Source: Taeniopygia guttata
Lineage: Eukaryota > Chordata > Aves > Passeriformes > Estrildidae
Assembly (NCBI RefSeq): GCF_048771995.1
Contig: NC_133026.1
Location: 118,005,501-118,069,500 of the forward strand
Reading direction: 5' to 3'
Length of the DNA stretch: 64,000 nucleotides
Below are positions 35,770 to 48,419 of this stretch, piece after piece. Positions within the stretch are counted from its first letter, which is position 1; the number at the start of each line of letters is the position of its first letter. The position numbers were made by a program, and so were the translations under genes. The notes below the pieces were generated by a model. It did no database searches and was not told where the DNA came from. It saw only the letters and a list, made by a program, of their open reading frames with translations.

Positions 35770-38700
35770 ACCTGTCAGCAGATGACATAGATGGTTTACC
35801 TGGCTTTCAAAAGCTATCAGTATGATATAATAATTTACAAATGCTGCTAAATAACCTTCCAGAGTGAACAGAACTGCCTATTACATGAAACAGGATCAGC
35901 AATGCAGAGAGCCTCAGTGAATCTGTTAATCTCAATTCTCCTTTACATTTTTTTTTCTTTTGATATTAAATAACTCCTTGACTGTTTTCCATATTTTGGT
36001 TGTCACTATGCAAATTGCTTGGAGCTCTCATCTATACAAAGCACTCAAGATTTTTGTCACAGCCTGCTTTTCCCAAAACTCCTGGGAACACCACATACTA
36101 TTCTCATTAGTATTCCACCACTTTTGTGAAATATCCCCTTTGAACACCTTTCACTTCCCAGATTATCATTTATAGGTACTGATTTACTGACACTCATTAA
36201 GTTATTTTTGCCCTGCCATATTTTCACCTCGGCGGGACTTAGAGTTTCAAAAGGATGAAAAAGCCACATTCTTGATAAAGTGCTTGGTTGGCACTCCCTG
36301 CTTCTCATCCTTGGCCACCTGAAATTCAAGTCCTTACTTCAAAAACCAAATTTCTAGAATTCCAGCAACGTAAGATTACATTTTTTTAAAACGTAGGCAA
36401 AGAAGATTCAACCAATTCTGACTACAGAGCTGAAGTATTTTTATTGAATTACGTTCCATTCCTTCTCTTGTGCCCCCTCATCACCAGATTTCAAGCTGAC
36501 ATGATACTTAGCCTGGAAACAAAATCTAAGGGCAAACTACTGGTACTTGGCAAAACTATAAATAATAAAAATCAACATTTTAGGTGAAAAGTGGTAAACT
36601 TGATAATAAGTACTGTTAGTGCCATCTACCATAGGAACAAAGCAATGCACCACTAAACAAAATTGAATAAGGCCAATCTTGTTTTCTGCTACTGCCATGG
36701 AAATCACTGGAATCCACAAGTCTCTAAGGCTCTTTATGGACTCTTTCTTCTCCTGAATCCTGCTTTTGCTCTGATTTTACTACTGTAAGAGAGATCAAAC
36801 AAAACCACCAGTATTCTTGAGCCTGGGTCCTCTTGTATTAATAGAATAGTAGAGAACAGGCACAAACCAGAATATCACATCAATGCACGAATGAGAGTCT
36901 CAAAGGGAAATAGAAGAACACTTCCCTTTCTAAAGCTGACCTACTCAATTTGATTGGATGACTAGAGAGGGAAAACTTTCCTGTGCTCATTCTGTAGTGT
37001 TCCCATTTGGCTCTAAAAGGTGCCCAGATAAAAGAACTGAGCACTCAAATAGACTTCTATTGAATTTAAAATTCCCTGAAGTGCATTCCTCTTCTATCCA
37101 TTCTATAGCTATTTACTTCTAACTGCTTCAGCAAGTGAGCTGCAATGTCTAATGCTGGTAAAAGGTATAAAAAAGTTCTTGTAAACTAGAAATACTGAAA
37201 TCTGGCAGCTTGTTCCATAAGGAATTACATTGCATAGACATACAAAATTTGTCATTGTATCCATCTGTTCCCCAACATGTATTTAAAGATGGGTGTACCA
37301 CAGAAGCTAAATCATGAATGAAACAAGGGAAAAGCACTGCATATTATGGTTCCTGGGAGTCAGAAGAAATGAGCACAGACTCAGCTGGGTAGCAGAAGGG
37401 CTGTGGTGGAGACCTTTCCATGCTGTTGGCATGGAGAAATAGATATCCTTGATCAACCCCTACATGCCAGCAATGAATTCAGATTGTGAGCTGAATCTTC
37501 AGTTTCACTACAGGATTGAATTTAGAACTCTATTTTTCCTCATTATGTCTGGAGGTGGTCATGCATTGTAACAGTTCAATACTTTTATTTCCTGTCAAAG
37601 TTATGGTCCAAGACACCTTGATTTGAGTGATAACAGAGTTGACAACAAGGATTAGAATCCTAGATTATCAGGATTTGATTATCTGTCAAATGTCCATCTG
37701 CTTTTTGTGAAAGCATTCTGAAATGCACACTCTTTTGGATACAGGGGAAATACAGTACAATTTACCCTGTTCTGAAGTCTTAATTTAAAATATGATGGAA
37801 ACAACGGATATATTATGTTCCTTGATCAGTGGCAGAGTTTGTTTCATCACGCTGTTGTAAACCATGCCAATTGAAGGCTTCTGATCTTTTTCCTCTCAAG
37901 AATAATTGAAATCAATTAATTGGGGAAGGAGGTGGAAGGGAATGCGGGTTTTTTGGACTGGGTTGAATGAGGTTATTGACACAGACTTTTAGCTATACAC
38001 TCTACAGACCAAAGCACCCTTCCTGTGGCATGCCTTTGAATTAATCCAGTTTTGCCATTAAAAAAATGCAGCAGACTATCCCACATTCAGAGATAAATTA
38101 TATACCCAGCTTTGAAGACTAAAAAAATATCCAGGGATTTGTGAATTTTAGGACCAGACTGAATTGCAGAGAAATTCATATTTTCACATAGAGCAAACAA
38201 CAATGTTGATGCTTGAAAGATTTTTTTTGAGAATACTTGCAGATCTGTCTTGCTCAATGTGCCAGCTGTATTGAAGTGCTTCTCTTTTCTGCAGCTTGCA
38301 TAAAATATTCCTTCTGGTAGTCAAAATCTGAGTGTTTTACCAGTCTTGACCTGAAAATATGTGTATCATAAATTTACATGAGTTCTAAATGATTTACATT
38401 ACTTGTAAATGCCTATTAAAAGTGCTGTAGACTTTGGCTTCATTTAAAAACACTTGGCTTGATTCTAAAGCAAATTAAGGCTTTCATTAATTAAAGTGTT
38501 TTTCAATTATATTTGATATAAAGTGAAAATTTTGTAGCTAAAACTATCAAATTCCAATCTGTAAGTTATTTTCATATAAAAACCATAAATAGGTTTTTTG
38601 AAGACACAAAGAAGCTGTAATCTGAAATCAAAGTCTTGTTAATATATTTATTCCCTGATTAGACACCAGTTCTGGTAAGTGCTTATGTATATTTCTGGGT

Positions 38701-40737
38701 GTGAATTCCTGTGGACCCACTTCTGTGACTAAAGTCAGGCATGTACAGAGGCTTTACAGGGCTTGGGAAAATGATCCCCTGGGTGTCTCTATATTCTTAG
38801 TCTTATTCCTTTTTCTGGGTTTCTTCTCTGATGAATCCACCAGAGGGCAGTGAACAGCAAGAGTAATGCAGACGAATTTTACTGCAGCTTTCTGAAAAAC
38901 AGCACCCAAATAGTCAGATTACGGAAGTTGGTACCCAGCATCGTTCACTTTTGGAATTTAAAAAAATAATTTGTAGTTAATTCGGAAAAAAAATATTATA
39001 TTTACTGTAATTTTCAGTGAACTTTGTCTTCTGATGTTGAAATCCATTATTATGTTTGTTTCCTATTTTCACAAGTTCTGTATAATCATTGAAATACGAA
39101 GCAAACTGGATTTAGAAAGAAATCATGATACTAAAGGTGCTGTGGCCATAATGACATAAAGCTCAAATAAATACAGTGAATTAAAACCTGTGAAAATTAG
39201 TGATAATAAATTATCAAATCAAACCAAACAGCTGCTTCAAGACTTAAGATAGAATTAGGTAACTACTGATATGTGCCTACAGTCACTTTCATACTTGGGT
39301 AACAGCATTTTTGGCGTGGATAGTTTCATCCTATTAAAAAACCCCATGAATACAAAGATCATTGCAGTCAGTGGAACAACTGAACTATTCAAATCTGATT
39401 ATAATTTCTCATTTAAACCCAAAGGCTTGCTGTGCCATATTTCTGATTGCAGCATTTCATTAATTAGTGATCAAATCACCTGTGCTTGTGACAATAGTAC
39501 ACTGGCTGTGCAATGCGGTGGTGATGAAAAGAATGCACCTGATGGAGGATAAAAATTCAGCATATCTTTCTGATTGAATTATTTTAATTCTGCATATTAA
39601 TTGAAATTTTTCTCTCCTAATAAAAGTTGATGTTCCAAATATTACATAGCTAGTGAACTAATGAAACTAAGGATTTAAGCCAAAGTGGCTTGTGGTCGTT
39701 AAAGCATTTCACAGCTGTAGTAGGTATTTTTGTGTGATCCTGTCACTTTTCTTTGCCATGGTAGAAGATGTCACACCTCATTTGTCACATGTTAGGCTTG
39801 AAGTCTACCTTCAGTTAGAAAAAGCGTGGAAAAATTTCTATAGATGCCTTCCAGAGGTTCCTAACATTAGCCTTTGCAACAACATCAGTGTGTGCACTGG
39901 CCATGATGTGCCCTGCGCAGTGGCCAGTGTAACCTGTGTGCTGGGCTCCTGCCTGTGGGTGCCACAGTAGGCATGATGCCAGCATGGCTTGACGCATGTA
40001 GAGCAAGCTGCCATGCGGTCCCATTGTTTATATGTGCTCTGCATAGAGGTGAAGTGTTTATTTTCTATGTCTACCTCTGGTGCACCACAATTTGAGCGTT
40101 ATTAAAGAAAACAGTGTCTTGTAGAGGCAGGATGTCAAATTCATGCTCTCCAGGAATCAAGTACAGGGAGTTCTGGGTGCAGGGCTTTAGAGTTTGATTT
40201 TTTAGAGTTGGATGATGCTGTTTGAAGGTATAATTTATCCTTGAATTTGAGAGCTCTGCTCAGTCCTGAGAGCAGCAGTAATAAAGATCCCACACGTCAC
40301 TGCTGGTGGAGAGAAAAATAACTGTTTCTTTCACTTCCTGCAGGGATGTGGGTTTGTGTCCATTGAGGTTGCTTGCATCCTCTTCCACTCCAGGACCCAG
40401 CCCAGTGCATGTGTACATGCGCATGCTTTTGGGTAAATAAACACCAAAGCACACACAGACAGCTACAGACACACATACTCATACTGACTCATATGTCCTC
40501 GCTCGGTTTTGTCTTGCATATAGAAGGGAAGAAGGTATGTGGGGGAAAAATAAACTGTGTGCCTGTGCAATTAGATTAACTTAATGCTAATTTCTGCATG
40601 AGGTATTTAATGGCACACAGTTAAGGGAAAGAAGAAGGGATGGTGGAAGTAGAATTTTTGGTAGTTGCATGTGAGACTCATAAGGAGACCTGTGCTCTCT
40701 CTGCAATAGGACAGCAGTTGTGAGAGTGGGAGCTTTC
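35770..40737. other. intergenic, nothing recognised
   Basis: AT-rich, apparently repeat-poor. The stretch 38380-38560 is rich in TTAAT-type words but no function can be assigned. Confidence 0.55.
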
Positions 40738-40743
40738 AGGATG

Positions 40744-41364
40744 TGTCGGAATCTGAGGTATTGATGATTTCGAGATTGTAAAAAGTCTCTGTCTTTCTGC
40801 CCCGTTGCCAAAGAAGAAGCCATAATTCGTCTGTGCTGGTTTCAAGGTTGTTTATTCTTGCTTATCTCTAACATGTTCGGCTGCCCTGACGCAGGTCTGT
40901 CCTGCAGGGCAGCGTGTGGGGCTCTGCCCCTCAGTGGGATGTTACAAACATTATATACCAGAAACTACATGTGCTATATTTACAATAATGTGCCAATATC
41001 TATCATCTATGTTAAACAGCGTGTCCCCAGCCTAAACCAATAGAAAAATGCCAACACTACAGTGAAACAGGGAGGGCATGAAGAAGGAGAAAAAGGACAA
41101 GACACACCCAATTTCCTCCATCTTGTCCCCTTTGAACCCCTAGTCTAGAATCCTAACATTTTACTTTTGCACCCGTGCCACACTTAATTATTACTCATAT
41201 CAAACACTCAGAGCTTGTAATTCATCCTGTAAGATTGAAAACTCTTTTCCCTGGACAGAGATCAGAGACAGTGTCTCTCGGGGCTCTGTACAGGGGGGCT
41301 CCTGACCACCTGCCAGAGTCCCAGGCCCTCCAGGGCAGCCAAAGGGAAGCCCTGGATTCCCACA
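40744..41364 (-). mobile_element. solo LTR of an endogenous retrovirus, with intact 6-bp target duplication
   Basis: A 621-bp element that starts TGTCGGAATC and ends GGATTCCCACA on the plus strand, flanked on both sides by AGGATG (40738-40743 and 41365-41370). On the minus strand it has a TATA-like TATATAA (40951-40957) about 100 bp upstream of AATAAA (40851-40856), the usual order in an LTR. TG...CA ends with a 6-bp duplication fit the betaretrovirus-like (ERVK) group. No internal retroviral genes flank it, so it is a solo LTR. A related copy is the outer LTR at 48420-49416. Confidence 0.92.
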
Positions 41365-41370
41365 AGGATG

Positions 41371-43823
41371 GGTATGTGAATCTTCTGGGGAGAAATATAA
41401 AAGCCTTTCAATGTCCCTCTGTGAAAAATACAGCATTAGCTCTAGGGGAAACAGGCTGAAAAATGCTTGTAGTGATCCTGACCAGAAGATCATATTATAC
41501 CGTTAGTGAGCCACAAAAACCAACCTGAGCTGTGCTGCATATGCAGCTTTGCCTTCAGGCTGGTGCTGTGCTGCCTTTGTCCCTCGGTTTCTGGACAGAT
41601 TCAGCCCACTCCCTGTGAAAAAAGAGCCTGCAGGCAACTCCCACCACGTACCAGAGATTATGCCACCTGTGTGGCCTTGCCTTTATCTAAAGGCACAGTG
41701 AGAAGTTCTCATGTGAACATCTTTTCTGTTTGATGGTAGAAATGATGAATGGAGTTGTTTTCTTGCAATAAAATCCTATAAGAGCCCAAGTTACCAAAAT
41801 TGTGTGGATGTTGTCTGCAGGATGCGTTACATGTGCATCAGGGAATAATTCAATGCTGACCATTCAGAGTTGCCGGCAGCAAACAGGACATAAAATTACC
41901 TTTATTTTTCTCTCATTATAGTGTTATCTCTAGTAAGTAGAATTTCAAATGATACCTTACAGAGTCCAAGTGCTTTCTTACTGGGATCATAGCAGACCCA
42001 CTTATGATAACAGAACAGAGCAACTCTTTGATCAAAACAAGCTGTCAGGTGAGAAACTAGATGTACATTACCTGGGTTTTCTGAGTTATATCCTTGACCT
42101 TCCCAAAATGAGTACCAAACTCTATTGAGAAAGGCATGATTGGACTATTTGACAACTCTTTGGAACTCTTTTTACAGAATGATATTGCTCTACAATGCTG
42201 GATTCATTTTCTTCCTTTCCCCCCCGCCCCCCTCCAACCCCAAATAGATGATAAATCTCAAAGCATTAATGTTGCAGCTTGTAGACATCATGAGCAGGGA
42301 AGGAAGTGTTTAGCTCCAGTTTGCCCTTTTAGTCATGAGTGGACTGCACAGGGCTTGAGGACACCATAAAACCGTATAAATCCTGTGAACTACTCCTGTA
42401 AATTATCCTTTAAAATTATGTCCTTTAGTAAGAACAAAATTCTCTTAAATCTTTGACACAATTAATTGAAATTGTGAAAAAATAAATTACCATATTAAAG
42501 AAAAAAAAAAAAGGAAAATAAGTTTTCCTTTGATTTTTAGACCAAAAAGATAACAGGAAGTTGTAGCTGAGAATTTGACTTCTATAACTTCTTTGAAGGT
42601 TTATGTATTAGTAATTCTTGGTAATTTAATATTTTCCTGATGTTCCAAGACTACGGTTTTAATTCATTTTAATCTGTGTATGAATAATTGAGCAATAGCT
42701 TTTATATAGTGTTAGTCCAGTAGAACTTCCGAATGTTCCCCAGCTATTTACATGAAAGATGAACAGTTCTGCCAACAGAAGATGATTAATCAAAAGAAAC
42801 TGTAAATTATGTATGACACTTACTTCTTTTCCTTTTTCCTCAATAACTGTTCAAGTGATATTAAGTAAGTGACATTAAATAAGGAGAAATAAGTCAATAT
42901 AAGAAGTCCTTATTAAAATCAGATAAAAATAGAAGCAATAGGATATTGTATTGCTTGAGACATGTACTTTAATCTACGGACTGTTGGTAGAAATAATTCT
43001 CCTAATCATTATTGGCAGTATAAGTAGAATGAATGGAACATGTTCCAAAAAAACCAAAAACTTTTCTAAGTCATTCCTGTTGGAAATGAGTAAAGAAATT
43101 AGTATCAGAGGGTGAATGTGTTATTTTTATCATGGTTTCTGTATGTGGAAGAGATACCTTGAGTAAAAGAAAAGAACAGAAAAATAACCAGAAGAAGCCA
43201 AGACCAATCCTGTGTTTGTGCAGTTGGGAGCAAGAATAGGAAAGGAGCAAGACCAAAGCCTCATGATGCCATACGCTTAAAAACTGCTGCATTCATGACT
43301 ACCAAGGCTATAATGAAGCAATGATTGAAGAGAAAGATAATATATTTTATTAGACTCACTGATATGACTGGAAAAAGTGAAAAATCTTTACAGCAGTTAT
43401 GTGGGAAAGGAGGGTTTTGCTTTCTGAACAGAGCTTTTAAACTACAGAGATATGTATGTGTGCCTTTCTAGGCATCAGGATTTTTTCTGTTCCTGTGTCT
43501 GAAAGTGAATAGTGTTGAAAAGCTGCATCAGAAATCAATCTCTGCCTGTTCTATTGTGATTTGTGGTGTAAATTTGAAGTCCTTTCAGTTGAGCTAAGAG
43601 ATGTTGTACTGAAAGTAGCACTGAAGCTATCAAACTATGTAAGAGCTCATGTGACGCAGTATTATATGCTTACAGGTGCATGTAATGGCTATAAAGCTGC
43701 TGAGTCTAGTAGTGCTGCTAGGTGCCCAGTCTGGAGTTTTATGACTTAGTGGATCAGGTCTGATTATTTTGTTAGTGTAATGGGTAAATGACAGGTATGG
43801 GATTAATGAATCCTTGCCTCATA
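41371..43823. other. intergenic, nothing recognised
   Basis: Follows the 40.7-kb solo LTR. A C-rich run lies at 42219-42232. No gene or transposon recognised. Confidence 0.55.
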
Positions 43824-44120
43824 ATCATCAAATCATAGAATGGCTTGTGTTGGAAGAGACCTTTGGGATCATGTAGTTCCAGCTCCCTACCATTCCACTA
43901 GACCAGGTCAGTCAATGCCACATCCAGCCTGTCCTCAAATACTTCCAGGGAATGGACATCCACAGCTTCTCTGGGCAACCTGTTCCAGTGCCTCACCACC
44001 CTCACAGTGAACAATTTATTTCTAATATCTAATTTTAGGACCATTCCCCCTTGTCCTATCACTACATGCTCTTGTGAGAAGCCCCTCTTTAGATATCTTG
44101 TAGGCTTCTTTTAGGTCCAG
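43824..44120 (-). mobile_element. CR1 LINE 3' fragment
   Basis: Minus-oriented CR1 beginning AATCATAGAATGGCTTG and continuing with CCACATCCAGCCTGTCCTCA, TCTCTGGGCAACCTGTTCCA, TGCCTCACCACCCTCACAGT and CCCTTGTCCTATCACTACAT. It shows the normal, uninverted order of the segment that is flipped in the copy at 9381-10000. Confidence 0.93.
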
Positions 44121-45059
44121 ATGTGAAGGTAAAAGAGTCCTTGATTTTGCTATCAAAGAACTTTTTCATATACATTGTGTTCCCTGCATTCTCCTTTTAC
44201 TGTTAATTGCTAGCAATTCAGCACATGGGAAAAAACACTACTTGGCTAGATATAAATCTTCATTGTTTCTTAATTTTCCAGGAGATAATTTCAGTTCTAA
44301 GGAAACAGTTCAAAGGGAAAAAAAACAACTTGGGACCCAACAGCCAGTGGAATGCCAGCCTTTTCCAAGAAATGTTGATTTTATTATTCTTGTAAACAAT
44401 CTTAAGAGCGAATAGATTAAATTAAGTGTACAGAAATGGACTGCTGTTTGTGTTCTTTCTCTTTCCTTGGTGCCCTTGAAATAATTAAAAGTACATGTTA
44501 AAAAGGATTATTAAAAATTTTTAAATATAGTGGGCACCTACAATTAAAGCTCAGTTTTTTATAGGTTGTTTGGCTTTCTCTGTTTTCAGTGGTTTGTTTC
44601 CCTTCTCTTTCTTTTTCTTGATGCATTACTCTACCAGATGATTACTGTTAGAAAGCATACATTTATAAGACTTATATTACTAGTTTTTCTCATTTGAAAT
44701 TTTAATCAGCAACACCCAAACCTGACTAATCAAATGTTTATAAGAGGTAGGGTAATAAAATGTACTGGAGAATTATACCATCTTCTCCTTTATTAGTGAT
44801 GGAAAATTGAATACTTGCCAGCCTTCTACCCCCAATTTTTTTAGACTGTTCATGTGAGAAATTTTATCTTGACTTTTTTCCTATGACTACCCTTCAGTTT
44901 TCTTGCTGAGCATGTCATTAGATGGCAAGGAATACCCCTTTTCCCAGATTATGTTCTCTCCCAACATCTTGCCCACCCCCAGCCTGCTTACTCCTGGTCA
45001 GAGAGAGGAACAGAGAAAGCCTTGACCCCTGTGCAGGCACTGCTCAGCAATAGCTAAAA

Positions 45060-45430
45060 TGTTGGGTGTTAATTAGCTCCATTGCCAGCCTGATCCTGCA
45101 CACCCTGTAGAATCTGAAAGCAGCCACTGCAGCTCCCATTCATTTTGATGCTTAATAAGGGCTCTCTGGCCTAGTTATTTATAAAGAAAATAAATTAAAG
45201 AAAAACATGTCATCTCATTTAATTTTGCATTTATGTTGAAAACATGACTGCTATATGTAAGGAAGAGTGTGGACTTAAAAGCTTAAATCAATATCACAGA
45301 TAAAAATTCATATTCTCTGGTGAATATGCAAATGACATTCATGCAGTTTTTATTTCTTATCTGCATATCTATCCTTATTTGCTTTTCAGCTCTTGCTGCT
45401 ATTAATTTGCATCTGTGCACAACTCAGAGA
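45060..45430. promoter_or_regulatory. candidate conserved enhancer with paired octamer sites (speculative)
   Basis: This repeat-free block contains ATGCAAAT at about 45327 and the opposite-strand form ATTTGCAT at about 45405, the POU-factor octamer, about 80 bp apart. Several TTAATTAG and TTTAATTTTG homeodomain-like sites lie around them. The reading as an enhancer is inference only; no conservation data were available. Confidence 0.25.
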
Positions 45431-46324
45431 TTGCTTTTTCTTGGAGAAAATGAAAAAAAAAACCTTATTGTTATTTAGATATTTAAAATGTTTTAGTCAT
45501 TAGTTTGGAAACATAACCAAAACAAACACATTTTTAAAATAGATGGTTCATTTCCCAGACTAGACAGTACTGGAAGACCTATAAATACACTGCCTGTGTC
45601 TGTTTCTCTACTGGGAAATCAAATGACATTAAAATACATTTTGAAGAGCTGTGATGATTGATATTTAAAATGTGGATTAATTTCCTACACATGTAAATCA
45701 GTCTGGAAGCTATGAAAAACGTGATCAAAGAGCATCTGATACATAACTAATGACCAGAGAGGGGCACTATCACCACTTCACTTGTTTTAATACTTTAGAT
45801 GCTCTTACATGTTATTCTGTCCTGATTACAGTTGCTACAACAATATCACAAGATTGGCAGTGGATTGACTACATTTAAGACATATTTTCCAGTGGCATAT
45901 CAATGATCTCTTGTTCCTCCAGTTGTGTCCTACAAAATGGCTCAACTTGTTCTGTGATTTACTCAAATGTTCCTCATGAACATTTTTGATAGTTCCCATG
46001 TATTTTTAGGTTTGTGAACCATGGTGGTGATCATTACAGTTTCTGCTTCAAAGCTACTTTTTTATCATTCTCTTGTGCCATTAGAAGCCCTCAGCTTCTG
46101 CCTTTTCCTTTTTTTCTAGGTTTTTTTTTTTTTTGCATACAAGAGAGTCATATTCAAATCTTTCAATAAGCATAAAAGTAACTGCACTCTCAGAAGTGCT
46201 ATTTGCCAGTTAGCTGATAAATTATCAGAGCAAATAAATAAAAGGATGTTTTGTACCAGAACTGTACCTAGTTAGAGAGATAATTCTTCTACTACTCATC
46301 ATAGGAAAATCAAATCACTGTGAG

Positions 46325-46512
46325 AGTGACTGAACACTGGCACAGGTTGTGTCCAAGGGGTTTGTGGAATCACCATCTTTGGAGACATTCAAAAACCCAT
46401 CTGGGTATGGTCTTGGAAAATCAGCTTTAGGAGGCCCTGTGTGAGTGGGCATGTTGGATCAGATGATCTCTGGAGTTCTCTTCCCACCTCAGCCATTCTG
46501 TGATTCTGTAAA
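46325..46512 (+). mobile_element. CR1 LINE 3'-end fragment
   Basis: Plus-oriented CR1 end with GAACACTGGCACAGG, TTTGGAGACATTCAAAAACC, TTGGATCAGATGATCTCTGG and CAGCCATTCTGTGATTCTGT. Confidence 0.9.
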
Positions 46513-47129
46513 AGAAAATATATTTGCTTCCACACACAACCCAATCAAAAATCCAAATCCAAACCAACCAAAAAGCTCCATCAAATTTAAAATTAGCATT
46601 TTTAGAATAACTCTGTGAAAATATAAGTCACACTTTTGCAATGCTACTATATAGACCAATTTATTTCATTTTAAATTAGAGAATAAAATTTAATGTTGGA
46701 GTTGAATTTTACTTCTTCCCTAGAAATATCCTCAGGATATGTGAGTTACATAGGTAAAATTCATGTCCAAATCTCTGGAACCCTAAGATGGCTATGAAAA
46801 TTTATTTCACTAATGCCTAAAACCTCCCTAATTATTAATTCTAATAAATACTCTTCAGTTATTCTCACACAGGTTATATATTTTCATGTTCTTGTCCTGA
46901 AGGTGATGACTGTAAACATTTCGATGAATGCTTAAATTTTAACTCTGGTGATGTTAATCATGCGTTCAAGGATAAATTTAATATTTAATGTATTTAGGAA
47001 AGCACTTACACATATGGTGATGGATGGATGAATGAAATGTGAAGGGTCAGACGTGGCTGTTCAGCGCCATGGCAATAGGACCATGCACAGGCATGGCTGG
47101 GCCATCAATTCATGGCTGGGCCTGGCTCT

Positions 47130-47275
47130 GGGGAGCCCATGGCCAGGCAGGGCAGGGCTGGGGGAAGCTGGAGACCAGTCCTCCTGTTGCACAACTGGAG
47201 CAGGGTGAGGGGAGCCCTGGGGGATGACATGGGCTCCTGGCCCAATGGGCAGCATGGAGTGAGCCCTGGGGAGTC
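47130..47275 (+). repeat. GC-rich dispersed repeat, copy B (unclassified)
   Basis: Shares ordered blocks with 23106-23240 in the opposite orientation: GAGCCCATGGCCAGGCAGGG, GGGGGAAGCTGGAG, CTGTTGCACAACTGG, GATGACATGGGC and GAGCCCTGGGGAG. Similar GC-rich sequence extends left to about 47050 (GCATGGCTGGG motifs). No TG...CA ends, A-tail or target duplication was found. Confidence 0.7.
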
Positions 47276-47452
47276 GTGGCACGGCTGCAAAGGCTGGTAG
47301 CGGACCTGAGAAAACGTATGCCTCTGTACTCACTCTTGACATGCCAAGTCTACATGTTTTAATACTCTTAACAAGAGGTTTCTGTCTCTGAGTTTTTAAA
47401 GAAAAGGCAAAGTAAGGTTGGTCACCATTATGAGTTGGTGCAATGGCAATCC

Positions 47453-47595
47453 CATGGAATCACAGAATGGCTGAGGTGGGAAGATATTTCTGGATGGCCT
47501 TGGGTCCAGAGTGTCTGCCTGGAGAGGAAAACCCAGAGCCAGCTGTCCAGGATTCTGTCCAGGCATCTGATCTCTGGCAGAAGATTCTAGAAAGA
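47453..47595 (-). mobile_element. CR1 LINE 3'-end fragment
   Basis: A minus-oriented CR1 end starting GGAATCACAGAATGGCTGAG, followed by GGTGGGAAGATATTTCTGGA and a diverged GCCAGCTGTCCAGGATT block. It is about 140 bp long and 5'-truncated. Confidence 0.85.
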
Positions 47596-48419
47596 AAATG
47601 GGATGGATTTTTGTCTTGCCTAGGTATCCGGAGCTCACTAAAGGAACCAGCTGGGGTGTTTTCAAGCAGTTAGACAGCATTTTGTGTTTCAACCATTTTT
47701 TTGTTTCAGTCACTCCTATGTAATCTCCAGTTGATTTCTATCAGATTACTGATTCACTGCTGTATACATAATGTTTTTTTTTTTTTTTCTGTGAAATAAG
47801 TTAGATATCACATATATTTTTCTTCTTTAGATCCTCAACACAGCTGTTCTTCTGCACATGCAATTCCAGGGGAAAACACCAGACATTGTGCTTCATTCTA
47901 AAGGTTGATGATTTCTTTCATGGTAAAGTTGCTTCGTAAAATTTTCTTTCTCTGATTGCTTTAGATTGAGGAATTGTTTGGTTAGGCGACACAGTGTTTA
48001 ATCACACAGCAGATGTCCTGTTTTTAGTTTTTCAGGTACTGTGCCAATACCTGAGCAGAACCTGTAGGTTTTGGCTTGCATAAATACAGCTGTTTTCATG
48101 GCTAAATTCTAGGTTAAAATCAGAGCAGGTATATTTAGCATTTGGTAGTTTGCAAACATTGTCTTCTTATTGATTCTGCTTTCTTTTGTGGGAGGTTGAG
48201 AAAACCGGGAGGATAACAACAGTGAAGGAGCTGTATTCTGTAGGAATAGCCCTGCACCAGCTCTACGGAGCTAAATGCAGGACAGGCCACACCAGCTAAT
48301 ATGGCAGCATTAGGGTGAACCAAGATGGAGATAAGAAAGCAAACTTTACCCTCTTGAACAACAATTTGAGAGTAAATTCCAGATGTAAGGATTCTACACA
48401 CAAATTTCAGGGTCTGCGG
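47596..48419. other. intergenic, nothing recognised
   Basis: Between a CR1 fragment and the outer LTR. A T-rich run lies at about 47774-47788. A minus-strand open frame at 48494-48135 runs into the LTR end and has no recognisable domain. Confidence 0.55.

Larger units (their letters stand above)
44121..47129. other. intergenic; candidate regulatory block and CR1 fragment inside
   Basis: Apart from the octamer-containing block and the CR1 end at 46325-46512, no supported feature was seen. Confidence 0.55.
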
